The notes beneath the pieces were generated by a model. The model was given only the letters and a program-made list of their open reading frames with translations. It searched no databases and was not told the DNA's origin. Of a DNA stretch of 64,000 bases, positions 45,009-58,700 are shown in pieces; the first letter of the stretch is position 1, and each line of letters opens with the position of its first letter. This DNA comes from Papilionanthe hookeriana x Papilionanthe teres (lineage: Eukaryota > Streptophyta > Magnoliopsida > Asparagales > Orchidaceae): assembly GCA_022702705.1 (NCBI GenBank), contig CM040428.1, forward strand, positions 91,136,287 through 91,200,286, in the 5' to 3' direction. The position numbers were made by a program, and so were the translations under genes.

Positions 45009-48000
45009 GTAAAACTATTGTGTCAATGGGTTTGTCTTTAGGTAAAGGATTGACCATTTTGCCTAAAGTTGAACTTTTGGATAGAGATTGACTTATTGGG
45101 TTAATAATTGGTCATTAGGTCAAAAATTGATTATTTTGACCAAAATTAAATTTTTTGTCAAAAGTTGACCCATTGGATCAACGGGGTGGTCCTTGGGTTT
45201 AAAATTGACAATTTTTACCAAAGTTCACTTTTTATCAAAAGTTGGCCTCTTTGGTCAATGAGTTGGTAATTGGGTCAAGAATTGACCCTGTTGACCGAAG
45301 ATGACTTTTTTGGTCAAAAGTTGACCTATTGGGTCAATGGGTTTGTCATTGGGTCAAGGACTTACCTTTTTTATCAAAGTTGACTTTTTGGTCAAAAGTT
45401 GACCTATTGGGTCAATGGGTTTGTCATTGGGTCAAAGATTGACCATTTTGACCAAAGTTGACTTTTTGGTGAGGGATTGACTTATTGGGTCAATAATTAG
45501 GCATTAATTAAAAAATGACTTTTTGAACAAAATTGACTTTTTGGTCAAAAGTTGGCCTATTAGGCTAATGGGTTGGTCATTGGGTCAAGGATTGATCATT
45601 TTGACCGAAGTTGACTTTTTGGTCAAAAGTTGACCTATTGGGTCAATGGGTTAGTCATTGGGTTAAGGATTAACCATTTTGACCAAAGTTGAGTTTTTGG
45701 TCGGAGATCGGCTTCATCGGGTCAATAATTGGTCATTAGGTCAAAAATTGACTATTTTGACCAAAATTGACTATTTTGACCAAAATTGACTTTTTGGTCA
45801 ATAGTTGACCTATTGGGTCAATGGGTTGGTCAATGGGTCAAGGATTGACCATTTTGATAAAAGTTGACTTTTTGGTCAGAGATTTGCTTACAGAGTCTAT
45901 TAAGTGTCATATGGTCAAAAATTGACTCCAAAATTAATTTTTTGGTCAAAAGTTGACCTATTGGGAGAATGGGTTGGCCATTGGGACAAAGATTGACCAT
46001 TTTGAGTAAAGTTGACTTTTTGGTCAAAAGTTGACCTATTGGATAAATGGGTTGGTCATTGGGTCAAGGATTGACCATTTTGGCCAAAGTTGACTTTTTT
46101 ATCAGAGATTGACTTATTGGGTCACTAATTGGTCATTAAGTCAAAAATTGATTATTTTGACCAAAATTAAATTTTTTGTCAAAAGCTGACCCATTGGATC
46201 AACGGGGTGGTAATTGGGTCAGAAATTAACCATTTTGACAAAAAATGACTTTTTGGTTAAAAGATGGCTGATTTGGTCAATGAGTTGTTTATTGGGTTAA
46301 GAATTGACCATTTTTAACGAAGATGATTTTTTGGTCAAAAGTTGATCTATTGGGTCAATGGGTTGGTCATTGGGTCAAAAATTGAACATTTTGACCAAAG
46401 TTGACTTTTTGGTCAAAATCGACTTTATTAGATTGATAGGTTTTTATTAAGGCTTAAGAATTGTACTATTTTGACCAAAATTGACTTTTTTGTCAAAAAT
46501 TGAACTGTTGGGTTAATGGGTTTGTCATTGGGTCAAAGATTGACCATTTTGACCAAAGTTGACTTTTTGGTCAGAGATTGACTTATAAGGTCAATATTTG
46601 GTCAGTAGGTCAAAATTTGATTATTTTAACCAAAATTCAATTTTGGTCAAAAGTTGACCCATTGGGTCAACGGGACGGTTATTGGGTTAGAAATTGACCA
46701 TTTTGACAATAGTTGACTTTTTGGTCAAAAGTTGACTATTTTGGTCAATGAGCTATTATTTAGGTCAAGAATTGACCATTTTGATTGAAGATGACTTTTT
46801 GCTCAAAACTTGTTCTATTGGGTCAATGGGTTGGTCATTGGGTAAAAAATTGATCATTTTGACCAAAGTTGACTTTTTTGTCAAATGTTGACCTATTCGG
46901 TCAATGGGTGGTCATTTGGTAAAAATTTACTATTTTGACCAAAATTGACTTTTTGGTCAAAAGTTGATCTTTTAGGTCAATGGGTTTGTCATTGGGTCAA
47001 GTCTTGACCATGACAAAAGTTGACCTTTTGGTAAGAGATTAACTTATTGGGTCAATAATTGGTCAATAGGTTAAAAATTGTCTATTTTGACCAAAATTGA
47101 ATTTTTGGTCAAAAGTTAGCCCATCAGGTCGACGAGGTGGTGATTAGGTCAGAAATTGACCATTTTGACCAAAGTTAACTTTTTGGTCAAAAGTTGACCT
47201 ATTTGCTCAAAGAGTTGGAAATTTGGTCAAGAATTGACCATTTTAACCAAAGATGACTTTTTGGTCGAACGTTGCCCTATAGGGTCAATCGATTGGGCAT
47301 TGAGTCAAAGATTGACCATTTTAACAAAACTTGACTTTTTTGTCAAAAGTTGACCTTTTGGTTTAATGGGTGGTCATTACGCTAAAAATTACTTACTTTG
47401 ACCAAAATTGACTTTTTGGTTAAAAGTTGACCTATTGGATCAATGGGTTTGTGATTGGGTCAAGGATTGATCATTTTGGCCAAAGTTGACTTTTGGTCAG
47501 AGATTGGCTTACCGGGTCAATAATTGGTCATTAGATCAAAAATTGATTATTTTGACCAAAATTAAATTTTTTGTCAAAAGTTGACCCATTGGGTCCGAAA
47601 TTGACAATTTTGACGAAAGTTGATATTTTAGACAAAAGTTGACCTATTTGGTCAATGAGTTCGTAATTGGGTCAAGAACTGATTATTTTGACCAAAGATG
47701 ATTTTTTGGTCAAAAGTAGACCTATTGGGTCAATGGGTGGTCATGAAGTAAAAAATTAATAATTTTGACAAAAGCTGACTTTTTGGTCCAAAGTTGACCT
47801 ATTGGGTCAACTGGTTTGTCATTGGGTGGAGGATTAACCATTTTGACCAAAGCTGACTTTTTGGTAAAAGATTGACCTATTGGGTCAATATTTGGCCAAA
47901 GTTAACTTTTTGGTCAAAAGTTGACCTATTAGGCCAATGGGTTGGTCATTGGGCCAATGATTGATCATTTTGACCAAAGTTGACTTTTTGATTAAAAGTT

Positions 48001-50002
48001 GACCTATTGGGTGAATGGGTTGGTCATTGGGTCAAGGATTGACCATTTTGACCAAAGTTGACTTTTTTGTCAGAGAATGGCATACTAGTTCAATAATTGG
48101 TCATTAGGTCTAAAATTGACTATTTTGACCAAAATAGACTTTTTGGTCAAAAGTTGACCTATTGGGTCAATGGGTGGTCATTAATTCAAAAATTGAATAT
48201 TTTGGCCAAAATTGATTTTTTGGTCAAAAGTTGACCTATTGGGCCAATGAGTTTATCATTGGGTCAAGGATTCACCATTTCGGCCAAAGTTGACTTTTTG
48301 GTCAATTAACTATTTTGACTGAAATTGAATTTTTTGTTAAAAGTTAACCCATTGGGTGAACGGGGTGGTCATTGTGTCAGAAATTGATCATTTTGACCAA
48401 GGATGACTTTTTGGTCATAAGTTAACCGATTTTGACCAAAATTAAATTTTTGGTCAAAAGTTAACCCATTGGGTGAACGGGGGGACATTGGGTCAGAAAT
48501 TAACCTATTTAGTCAATAAGTTAGTAATTGGGTCAAGAATTGACCATTTTGACCAAAGATGACTTTTTTTGTCAAAAGTTGATCTATTGGGTCAAAGGGT
48601 CGGTCATTAGGTAAAAAAGTGACCATTTTGACAAAAGTTAACTTTCTCGTTAAAAGTTGTCCTATTGCGCCAACTGGTGGTCATTCAGTCAAAAGTCTAT
48701 TGGGTCAATGGGTTTGTCATTGGGTCAAGGATTGACCATTTTGACGAAGTTGACTTTTTAGTCAAAAGTTGACCTATTAGGTCAATGGGTTGGTCATTGG
48801 GTCGAAAATTGACCATTTTGACCAAAGAGACTTTTTTGTCAAAAGTTGACCTTTTGGGTGAATGGGTGGTCATTTGGTCAAAATTGACTATTTTGACCAA
48901 AATTGACTTTTTGGTCAAAAATTATCTTTTTAGTAAAAAATTGACCTGTTTGGTCAATGGGTTTGTCATTGGGTCGAGGATTGATTATTTTGAATAAAGT
49001 TGACATTTTGGTAAGTTAACCTATTGGGTCAATGAGTTGGTCATTGGGTCAATGATTGACCATTTTGACCAAAGTTGACTTTTTGGTCAGAGATTGGCTT
49101 GCCGGGTTAATAATTGGTCATTAGGTCAAAAATTGATTATTTTGACCAAAATTGACATTTCGGTCAAAGATTGACTTATTGGGTCAGTAATTAGTCATTA
49201 ATTCAAAAATTGACTACTTTGTCCAAAATAGACTTTTTGGTCAAAAGTTGACCTATTAGGCCAATGGGTTGGTCATTGGGTCAAGGATTGACCTTTTGGT
49301 CAAAATTTGACCTATTGGGTCAACAGGTCTGTCATTGGGTTAAGAATTGATCATTTTGACCAAAGTTGACTTTTTAGTCGGAAGATTGGCTCTGTAGGGT
49401 TAATGGTTGGTCGATAAGATCGAGAATTGACTATTTTGACCAAAATTTACTTTATGGTCAAATGTTGACTTATTGGGTCAATGGGTTGGTTATTGGGTCA
49501 ACGATTGACTATTTTAGCCAAAGTTGACTTTTTGGTCAAAAGTTGACCTACTGGGTCAACGGGTTGGTCTTTGGGTCAAGGATTGACCATTTTGACCAAA
49601 GTTGACTTTTTGTTAGAGATTGACTTATTCGGTCAATATTTGGTCATTAGGTCAAAAATTGATAATTTTGACCAAATTGAAGTTTTAGTCGAAAAGTTAT
49701 TCAATCGGTCGATCGGGATGGTCATTAGGTAAAAATTATCCATTTTAACCAAAGATGACTTTTAGGCCAAAAGTTGACCATTTGGGTCAATGGGTTAGTC
49801 ATTGGGTTAAAAATTAACCATTTTGACCATTTCGACTTTTTTGTTAAAAGTTGACCTATCGGGTTCATGGGTGATCAGTAGGTAAAAAATTGACTATTTT
49901 GAATAAAATTGACTCTTTGGTCAATTGTTGATCTATTGGGTCAGGGGTGGTCATTAAGTTAAAAATTGACTATTTTGACCAAAATTAACTTTTTGGTCAA
50001 AA
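45009..50002 (+). repeat. Array B ~5-kb higher-order copy 1
   Basis: The copy is bounded by the variant GTAAAACTATTGTGTCAATG at 45,009 and its near-identical copy at 50,003 (spacing 4,994). Internal landmarks include ATTGACTCCAAAATT near 45,923 (again near 56,727), GTCAAGTCTTGACC near 46,996, CCCATCAGGTCGACGAGG near 47,113, CTCAAAGAGTTGGAAATTTG at 47,206 and AACGGGGGGACATTGGGTC near 48,477. This copy is mainly in the TCAA state. Small TCGA pockets occur near 46,428-46,455, 49,378-49,430 and 49,681-49,740. Confidence 0.6.
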
Positions 50003-53000
50003 GTAAAACTTTTGTGTCAATGGGTTTGTCATTAGGTGAAGGATTGACCAGTTTGTTTAAAGTTGACTTTTTGGATAAACATTTACTTATCGGGTCAATA
50101 ATTGGTCATTAGGTCAAAAATTGATTATTTTGACCAAAATTAAATTTTTTGTCGAAAGTGAACATGCGTGAGTCATTGGGTTTGAATTGATCGCATTGAC
50201 GAAAGTTCGACTTTTGTTAAAAGTTGACTTATTTGATCGATGAGTTGATAATTGGATCGAGAATTGACCATTTTGACGAAGACGACTTTTTGGTCAAAGT
50301 TGACTTATTGAGTCAATGGGTTGGTCATTGGGTCAAAAATTGACCATTTTGACCGAAGTTGACTTTTTGGTTAAAAGTGACCGATTGGCTCGATGGTTGG
50401 TCATTAGTCGAAAATTAACTATTTTGGCCGAAATTGATTTTTGGTCGAAAGTTGACTTATTAGGTCGATGGGTTTGTCATTGGGTCGAGAATTGACCATT
50501 TTGACCGAAGTTGACTTTTTGGTCGAGAGATTGACTTATTGGGTCGATAATTGGTCATTAGGTCGAAAATGACTTTTTTGACGAAATTGACTTTTTGGTC
50601 GAAACGTTGATCTATTGGGTCAATGGGTTTGTCATTGGTTCACGGATTGACCATTTTGACCAAAGTTGATTTTTTGGTCAAAAGTTGACCTATTGGCTCA
50701 ATTGGTTGGTCATTAGGTTAAGGATTGATCATTTTGACCAAAGTTGACTTTTTGGTCGGAGATTGGCTACGATTGGTCGATAATTGGTCATTAGGTCAAA
50801 AATTGACTATTTTGACCAAAATTGACTTTTTAGTCAATAGTTGACCTATTGGGTCGATGGGTTGGTCGATTGGGTCGAGGATTGACCATTTTGACAAAGA
50901 TTGACTTTTTGGTCGAAGATTGACTTCTTGGGCGATTATTGGGTTACGTGTAATTGGGTCAAAATTGACCATTTTGACCAATGTCGACTATTTGGTCAAA
51001 AGTTGACTTATTTGGTCAATGAGTTAGTAACTGGGTTAAGAATTAACTATCTTTAATGAAGATGACTTTTTGGTCAAAAATTGATTTAATGGGTGAATGG
51101 TTAGTCATTGGGTCCAAAATTGAACATTTTGACCAAAGTTGACTTATCGGGTCAATAAGCTTTCATTAGGTTAAAAATTTACTATTTTGACCAAAATTGA
51201 CTTTTTGGTCAAAAATTGATCTGCTGGGTTAATGGGTTTTTCATTAGGTCAAGGATTGACCATTTTGACCGAAGTTGACTTTTTGGTCAGAGATTGAGTT
51301 ATAAGGTCAAAAACTGGTCATTAAGGTCAAAATTTTATTATTTTGACCAAAATTCAATTTTGGTCAAAAGTTGACTCATTGGGTCGACGGGTTGGTCATT
51401 GGGTTAGAAATTGACCATTTTGATTATAGTTGACTTTTGGTCGAAGTTGACCATTTTTGGTCGATGAGTTGGTAATTGGTCGAGAATTGACCATTTTGAT
51501 CGAAGATGACTTTTTGGTCGAAAGTTGTTGCATTGGGTCAATGGGTTGGTCATTGGGTAAAAGGCTGACAATTTTGACCAAAGTTGACATTTTAGTCGAA
51601 TGTTGACTATTCGATCGATGGGTGGTCATTAGGTAAATTGGTATTTTGGCCAAAATTGATTATTTTGACCGAAAATTGACTTTTTGGTCGAAAGTTGACT
51701 TATTAGATTGATGGGTTTGTCATTGGGTCAAGTCCTGACCATTTTGACCAAAGTTGACTTTTTGGTCAGAGATTGACTTATTGGGTCAATAATCTGTCGT
51801 TAGGTTAAAAATTGACAATTTTATCCAAAATTGACATTTTGGTGTAAAGTTAAACTATTGTGTCAATGGGTTTGTCATTGCGTCAAGGATTGACCATTTT
51901 GACCAAAGTTAACTTTTAGATAGAGATTGACTTATTGGGTGAATAGTTGGTCATTAGGTCAAAAATTGAATATTTTGACCAAAATTAAATTTTTTATCAA
52001 AAGTTGACCCTTATGAGTCGATACGGTAGTCATTAGGTTTAGAAATTGACTATTTTGACCAAAGTTGACTTTTTGGTCGAGAGTTGCACTATTTGGTCGC
52101 ATGAGTTGGTAATTGGGTCAGAATTGACCATTTTGACTGAAGATGACTTTTTTGAAAGTTGACGACGATTGACGGGTTAGTCATTGGTAGAATTGACCAT
52201 TTGACCAAAGTTGACTTTTTGGTTAAAGTAGACCTATTTGGTCAATGGGTGGTCATTAGGTTAAAAATTAACTATTTTGGTCAACAGGGTGATCATTGGG
52301 TTAGAAATTGACCATTTTTACAAAAGTTGCCTTTGTGGTCAAAAGTTGACCTTATTGGTCAATGAGTTGGTAATTTGGTCAAGAATTGACCATTTTGATC
52401 GAAGATGACTTTTTGCTCAAAAGTTGTTCTATTGTATCAATGGGTTGGTCGTTGGGTAAAAAATTGACCATTTTGACCAAAGTTGACTTTCTGGTCAAAT
52501 GTTGACCTATTCGGTCAATGGGTGGTCATTCAAGAAAAAATTGACTATTTTGGCCAAAATTGACCATTTCGACCAAAATTGACTTTTTGGTTAAAAGTTG
52601 ATTTATTGGGTCAACGGGTTTGTCATTGGGTCGAGATTGACCATTTGACTAAAGTTGTGTTTTGTCGAAAGTTAACTCATTGGATCGATGAGGTGGTCAT
52701 TAGGTCGAAAATTGACCATTTTGACCAAATTTAACTTTTGGTTAAAAGTTGACCTATTTGGCTAAAGAGTTGGAAATTTAGTCAAGTTGACTATTTTGAC
52801 CAGGATGATCTTTTAGTCGAAAGTTGACTTATCGAGTCGAAAGGGTTGGTCATTGGGTTGAAAATTGACCATTTTGACCAAAGTTGACTTTTGGTCAAAA
52901 GTTGACCTTTTAGGTTAATGGGTGGTCATTAGGTTAAAAATTAACTATTTTGACCAAAATGACTTTTTGGTCGAAAGTTGACCTATTAGGTTAATGGGTT

Positions 53001-55750
53001 TGTCATTGGGTCAAAGATTGACCATTTTGACCAAAGTTGACTTTTTGGTCAGAGATTAACTTATTGTGTCAATAGTTTGTCATTAGTTCGAAAATTGACT
53101 ATTTTGACCAAAATTGACTTTTTAGTCAAAAGTTGACCTATTAGGACAATGGGTTGGACATTGGGTCAAGGATTGATCATTTTGACTAAAGTTGACTTTT
53201 TGGTCAAAAGTTGACCTATTTGGTCAATGAGTTGGTCATTGGGTCAAGGTTTGACCATTTTCACCAAAATCAACTTTTTAGTCGAATGATTTACTTACTT
53301 AGATCGATAATTGGTCATTAGGTTAAAAATTGACTATTTTGACCAGAAATTGAATTTTTTGTCAAAAGTTAACCTATTGGGTGAACGGAGTGGTCATTTG
53401 GTCGAAATTGACCATTTTGACGAAGATGACTTTTAGTCAATGGGTTGGTCATTGGGTCGAAAATATTATTTTGACCAAAGTTGGCTTTTTTTGTCAAAAG
53501 TGGACTAATTGGGTCAATGGGTGATCATTGGGTTAAAAATTGACCATTTTGACCAAAGTTGATTTTTTGGTTAAAAGTCAACCTATTTGATCATTGAGTT
53601 TGTAATTGGGTCAAAAATTGACAATTTTAACTGAAAATTAATTTTTTGGTCAAAAGTTGACCTTTAGTCCAATGGGTTGGTCATTGGGTCAATGATTAAT
53701 CATTTTGACCAAAGTTAACTTTTTAGTCAAAAGTTGACCTATTGGGTCAATGGGTTGGTCATTCGGTCAAGAATTTACCATTTTTACCAAAGTTGATTTT
53801 TGTCATAAATTGTCTTACTAGTTAAATAATTGGTCATTAGGTCTAAAATTGACTATTTTGACCAAAATTGACTTTTTAGTCAAAAGTTGACATATTGGGT
53901 CAATTGGTGCTCATTAGGTCGAAATTAAATATTTTGACCAAAATTGACTTTTTGGTCGAAAGTTGACTTTATTGGATCGATGTGTTTGATCATTGGCTCG
54001 AGGATTGACCATTTTGACCAAAGTTGACTTTTTGGTCGAGAGATTAACATATTGAGTCGATAATTGGTCATTAGGTCAAAATTGACTATTTTGATCGAAA
54101 TTGAATTTTTGTCGAAAGTTAACCCATTGGGTAAGCGAGGTTGGTCATTGGGTCGGAAATTGACCATTTTGACCAAGATGACTTTTTGGTCAAAAGTTAA
54201 CCATTTTTACGAAAATGGAATTTTTGGTCGAAGTTAACCATTGGGTCGACGTGGGGCATTTGGTCAGAAATTGACCATTTTTACTAAAGTTGACTTTTTT
54301 GTCAAATGTTGACCTATTTGGTCAATAAGTTGGTAATTGGGTCAACAGTTGATCATTTTGACCAAAGATGACTTTTTTGTCAAAAGTTGATCTATTAGGT
54401 CAAAGGGTTGGTCATTGGGTCAAAAATTGATCATTTTGACCAAAGTTAACTTTTTGGTCAAAGTTGACTGATTGAGATCAATGGGTGGTCATTCAGTCAA
54501 AAATTGACTATTTTGACCAAAATTGACTATTTCGACCAAAATTGACTATTTCGTCAAAAGTTGACCTATTGGGTCAACGGGTTTTTCATTGGGTCAAGGA
54601 TTAACCATTTTAATCGAAGCTGACTTTTTATTCAAAAGTTGACCTATTGTGTCAACGGGTTGGTCATTGGGTCGAAGTTGAGCATTTTGACCAAAGTTGA
54701 CTTTTGGTCGAAGTTGACCTATTAGGTCGATGGGTGGTCATTAGGTCAAAATTGAGCATTTTGACCGAAAATTGATTTTCAGGTCGAAGATTGATTTTTT
54801 TGTCGAAAATTGACTTTTAGTCGAAAATTGACTGTTGGTCGATGGGTTTGTCATTGGGTCAAGGATTGACCATTTTGACTAAAGTTGACTTTTTGATCGA
54901 GAGATTGACTTATTGAGTCGAGTAATTGGTCATTAATTAAGTGTTGATTTTTGACCAAAATTAACTTTTTGGTCGAAAGTTGACTTATTAGGTCGAATGG
55001 GTTGGTCATTGGGTCGAGGATTGAACATTTTGATCGAAGTTGACCTTTTAGTCGAAACTTGACTTATTGGGTTAATGGGTCGGTCATTGGGTTCGAGGAT
55101 TGACCATTTTGACTCAAAGTTGACTTTTGTGTCGAGAGATTGGCTTTGTCGGGTTAATAGATTAGTCATTAGGTCAAAAATTGATTATTTTGATCAAAAT
55201 TGACTTTTTGGTCAAAGGTTGACCTATTGGGTCGTTGGGTCAAGGATTGACTATTTTGGCCAAAGATGACTTTTTGGTTAAAAGTTGACCTACTGGGTCA
55301 ACGGGTAGACCATTGGGTCAAGGATTGGCCATTTTGACCAAAGTTGACTTATTATTAGAGATTGACTTATTGGGTCAATAATTGGTCATTAGATCAAAAA
55401 TTGATAATTTTGACCAAAATTAAATTTTTTGTCAAAAGTTGACTCATTGGGTCGATGGTGTGTGTCGATTAGGTCGAAAATTATCAATTTTAACCGAAGA
55501 TTGACTTTTTGGTCGAAGTTGACCTATTTGGGTCGATCGGTTGGTCATTAGGTTGAAAATTGACCATTTTGACCAATGTTGACTTTTTGGTCAAAAGTTG
55601 ACCAATTGGGTAAATGGGTGGTCAATTGGTAAAAAATTAATTATTTTGACCAAAATTGACTTTTTGGTTAAATGTTGACCTATTAGGTCAGGGGGTGGTC
55701 ATTAAGTTAAAAATTGACTATTTTGATCAAAATTGACTTTTTGTTCAACA
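50003..55750 (+). repeat. Array B ~5-kb higher-order copy 2 (5.75 kb)
   Basis: The copy is bounded by GTAAAACTTTTGTGTC at 50,003 and GTAAAACTATTGTGTC at 55,751. It contains an additional related monomer (GTTAAACTATTGTGTC) at 51,849, which suggests an internal insertion and fits the longer length. Landmarks are CAAGTCCTGACC near 51,730, TAAAGAGTTGGAAATTTAG near 52,763 and GACGTGGGGCATTTGG near 54,242. This copy has the highest density of TCGA-state, indel-rich patches in array B (for example 50,140-50,620, 51,380-51,720, 53,920-54,250 and 54,650-55,170). Confidence 0.55.
50140..50620 (+). other. TCGA-state, indel-rich patch in array B (type example)
   Basis: Within this patch GGTCAAAAG becomes GGTCGAAAG, GGTCAATGG becomes GGTCGATGG, GACCAAAG becomes GACCGAAG and GGGTCAAGG becomes GGGTCGAGA. 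TTGACC and GTTGAC sites stay as they are. Small losses and gains cluster here (GTCGAGAGATTGAC, GTCGAAACGTTGATC, TTTTTGACGAAATTG). Flanking sequence on both sides returns to the TCAA state with regular 77-78 bp monomers. In array A the same plus-strand change occurs, but there it falls on the complementary monomer positions because the array is inverted. Confidence 0.8.
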
Positions 55751-58700
55751 GTAAAACTATTGTGTCAATGGGTTTGTCATAAGGTTAAAGATTGACCATT
55801 TTGACTAAAGTTGACTTTTTGGATACGGATTGACTTATTGGGTCAATAATTGGTCATTAGGTCAAAAATTGATTATTTTGACAAAAATTAATTTTTTTCT
55901 CAAAAGTTGACCCATTGGGTCAACGGGGTGGTCATTAGGTTTAAAATTGACCATTTTGACCAAAGTTCACTTTTTTGTCAAAAGTTAACCTATTTGTTCA
56001 ATGAGTTGGTAATTGGGTCAGGAATTGACCATTTTGACCGAAGATGTCTTTTTTTGGTCAAAAGTTGACCTATTGGGTCAATGGGTTGGTCATTGGGTCA
56101 AAAATTGACCATTTTGACCAAAGTTGACTTTTTTTGTTAAAAGTAGACCTATTGGGTCAGTGAGTGGTCATTAGGTGAAAAATTAACTATTTTGGGCAAA
56201 ACTTACTTTTTTGTCAAAAGTTGACCTGTTGGGTCAATTTGTATGTCATTGGGTCAAGGATTGTCCATTTTGACGAAAGTTGACTTTTTGGGGAGAGATT
56301 GACCTATTTTATCAATAATTGGGCATTAATTCAAAAAATGACTTTTTTTGACCAAAATTGACTTTTTTGTCAAAAGTTGACTGTTAGATCGATGGGTTGG
56401 TCATTGGGTCGAGAATTGTTCATTTTGACCAAAGTTGACTTTTTGGTCAAATGTTGACTTATTGGGTCAATGAGTTAGTCATTGGGTTAAGGATTAACCA
56501 TTTTGACTAAAGTTGAGTTTTTGGTCAGAGATTGGCTTACTGGGTCAATAATTGGTCATTAGGTCAAAAATTGACTATTTTGACCAAAATTGACTTTTTG
56601 GTCGATAGTTGACCTATTGGGTCAATGGGTTGGTAAATGGGTCAAGGATTGACCATTTTGACAAAAGTTGACTTTTTGGTCAGAGATTGGCTTACTGGGT
56701 CAATTATTGGTCATTAGGTCAGAAATTGACTCCAAAATTGATTTCTTGGTCAAAACTTGACCTATTGGGTCAATGGGTTGGCCATTGGGTCAAGGATTGA
56801 CCATTTTAAGTAAAGTTGGCTTTTTGGTCAAAAGTTGACCTATTGGGTAAATGGGTTGTTCATTGGGTCAAGGATTGACCATTCTGGCCAAAGTTGACTT
56901 TTTGATCAGAGATGGACTTATTGGTTCAATAATTGGTCATTAAGTCAAAAATTGATTATTTTGACCAAAATTAAATTTTTTGTCAAAAATTGACCCATTT
57001 GGTCAACGAGGTGGTAATTGGGCATTTTGACCAAATTCGACTTTTTGGTCGAAAGTTCACTCATTAGGTCGATGAGTTCGTCAATTTGGTTAAGATTGAC
57101 CATTTTTAAGGAAGATGACTTTTTGGTCAAAAGTTGATCTATTGGGTCAATGGTTTGGTCATTGGGTCAAAAATTGAATATTTTGACCAAAGTTGACTTT
57201 TTGGTCAAAAGTTGACCAATTGTGTCAATAGTTTTTCATTAGGTTAAAAATTCACTATTTTGGCCAAAATTGAACTGTTGGGTTAATGGGCTTGTCATTC
57301 GGTCAAGGATTGACCATTTTGATCGAAGTTGACTTTTTGGTCAGAGATTGACTTATAAGATCAATAATTGGTCATTAGGTCAAAATTTGATTATTTTGAC
57401 TAAAATTCAATTTTGGTCAAAAGTTGACCCATTGGGTCAACGGGGTGGTCATTGGGTTAGAAATTGACCATTTTGACTAAAGTTGACTTTTTGGTCAAAA
57501 GTTGACCTTTTTGGTCAATGAGTTGGTAATTGGGTCAAGAATTGACAATTTTGATCGAAGATGACTTTTTGCTCAAACGTTGTTCAATTGGGTCAATGGA
57601 TCAAAAATTGACCATTTTAACCAAAGTTGACATTTTGGTCAAATGTTGACCTATTCGGCCAACAGGTGGTCATTTGATAAAAAAGTGACTATTTTGACCA
57701 AAATTGACTATTTTGACCAAAATTGACTATTTTGACCAAAATTGACTATTTTGACCAAAATTGACCTATTGGGTCAATGAGTTTGTCATTGGATAAAGTC
57801 CTGACCATTTTGACCAAAGTTGACTTTTTGGTCAGAGATTAACTTATTGGGTCAATAATTGGTCATTAGTTAAAAATTGACTTTTTGACCAAAATTTAAT
57901 TTTTGGTCAGAAGTTAACCCATCAGGTCAACGGGGTGGTGATTATGTTAGAAATTGACCATTTTGACCAAAGTTAACTTTTTGGACAAAAGTTGACCTTT
58001 TTGCTCAAAGAGTTAGAAATTTGGTCAAGAATTGAGCATTTTGACGAAAGATGACTTTTTGGTCGAAAATTCACCTATCGGGTCAATAGATTAGGCATTG
58101 GGTCAAAAATTGACCATTTTAACAAAAGTTGAATTTTTGGTCAAAAGTTGACCTATCGGATCAATAGGCTTTCATTAGGTTAAAAATTAACGATTTTGAC
58201 CAAAATTTACTTTTTGGTCAAAAATTGAACTATTGGGTTAATGGGTTTGTCATTGGGCAAGGATTGACAATTTTGACCAAAGTTGACTTTTTGGTCAGAG
58301 ATTGACTTAGAAGGTTAATAATTTGTCATTAGGTCAAAATTTGATTATTTTGACCAAAATTAAATTTTTGGTCAAAACTTGACCCATTGGGTCAACGACA
58401 TGGTCATTGGGTTAGAAAATGACCATTTTGATAAAAGTTGACTTTTTGGTCAAAAGTTGACCTTTTGGTCAAAGAGTTGGTAATTGGGTCAAGGTTTGAC
58501 CATTTTGACCGAAGTTGAATTTTTTTCTCAAAAGTTGACCTATTGGGTTAATGTGTTGGTCATTGGCTGGAAAATTGACCATTTTGACCAAAGTGACTTT
58601 TTGGTCAAAAGTTGTCCTATTGGTGTCATTAGGTCAAAAATTGACTATTTTGACAAAAAAATTAACTATTTTGACCAAAATTGACTTTTTAGTTAAAGGC

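Noticed and set aside
48785..48997. Plus-strand open frame of 70 codons, and another at 58,484-58,684
   Set aside because: Same satellite read in another frame; chance escape from TGA stops through small indels and substitutions.
38808..57130. Minus-strand open frames in array B (for example 51,396-51,653 and 53,925-54,176)
   Set aside because: They translate the repeat as LTKKSTLVKMVN and NDQPIDPIGQ motifs. They are repeat-derived, with no sign of selection for coding.
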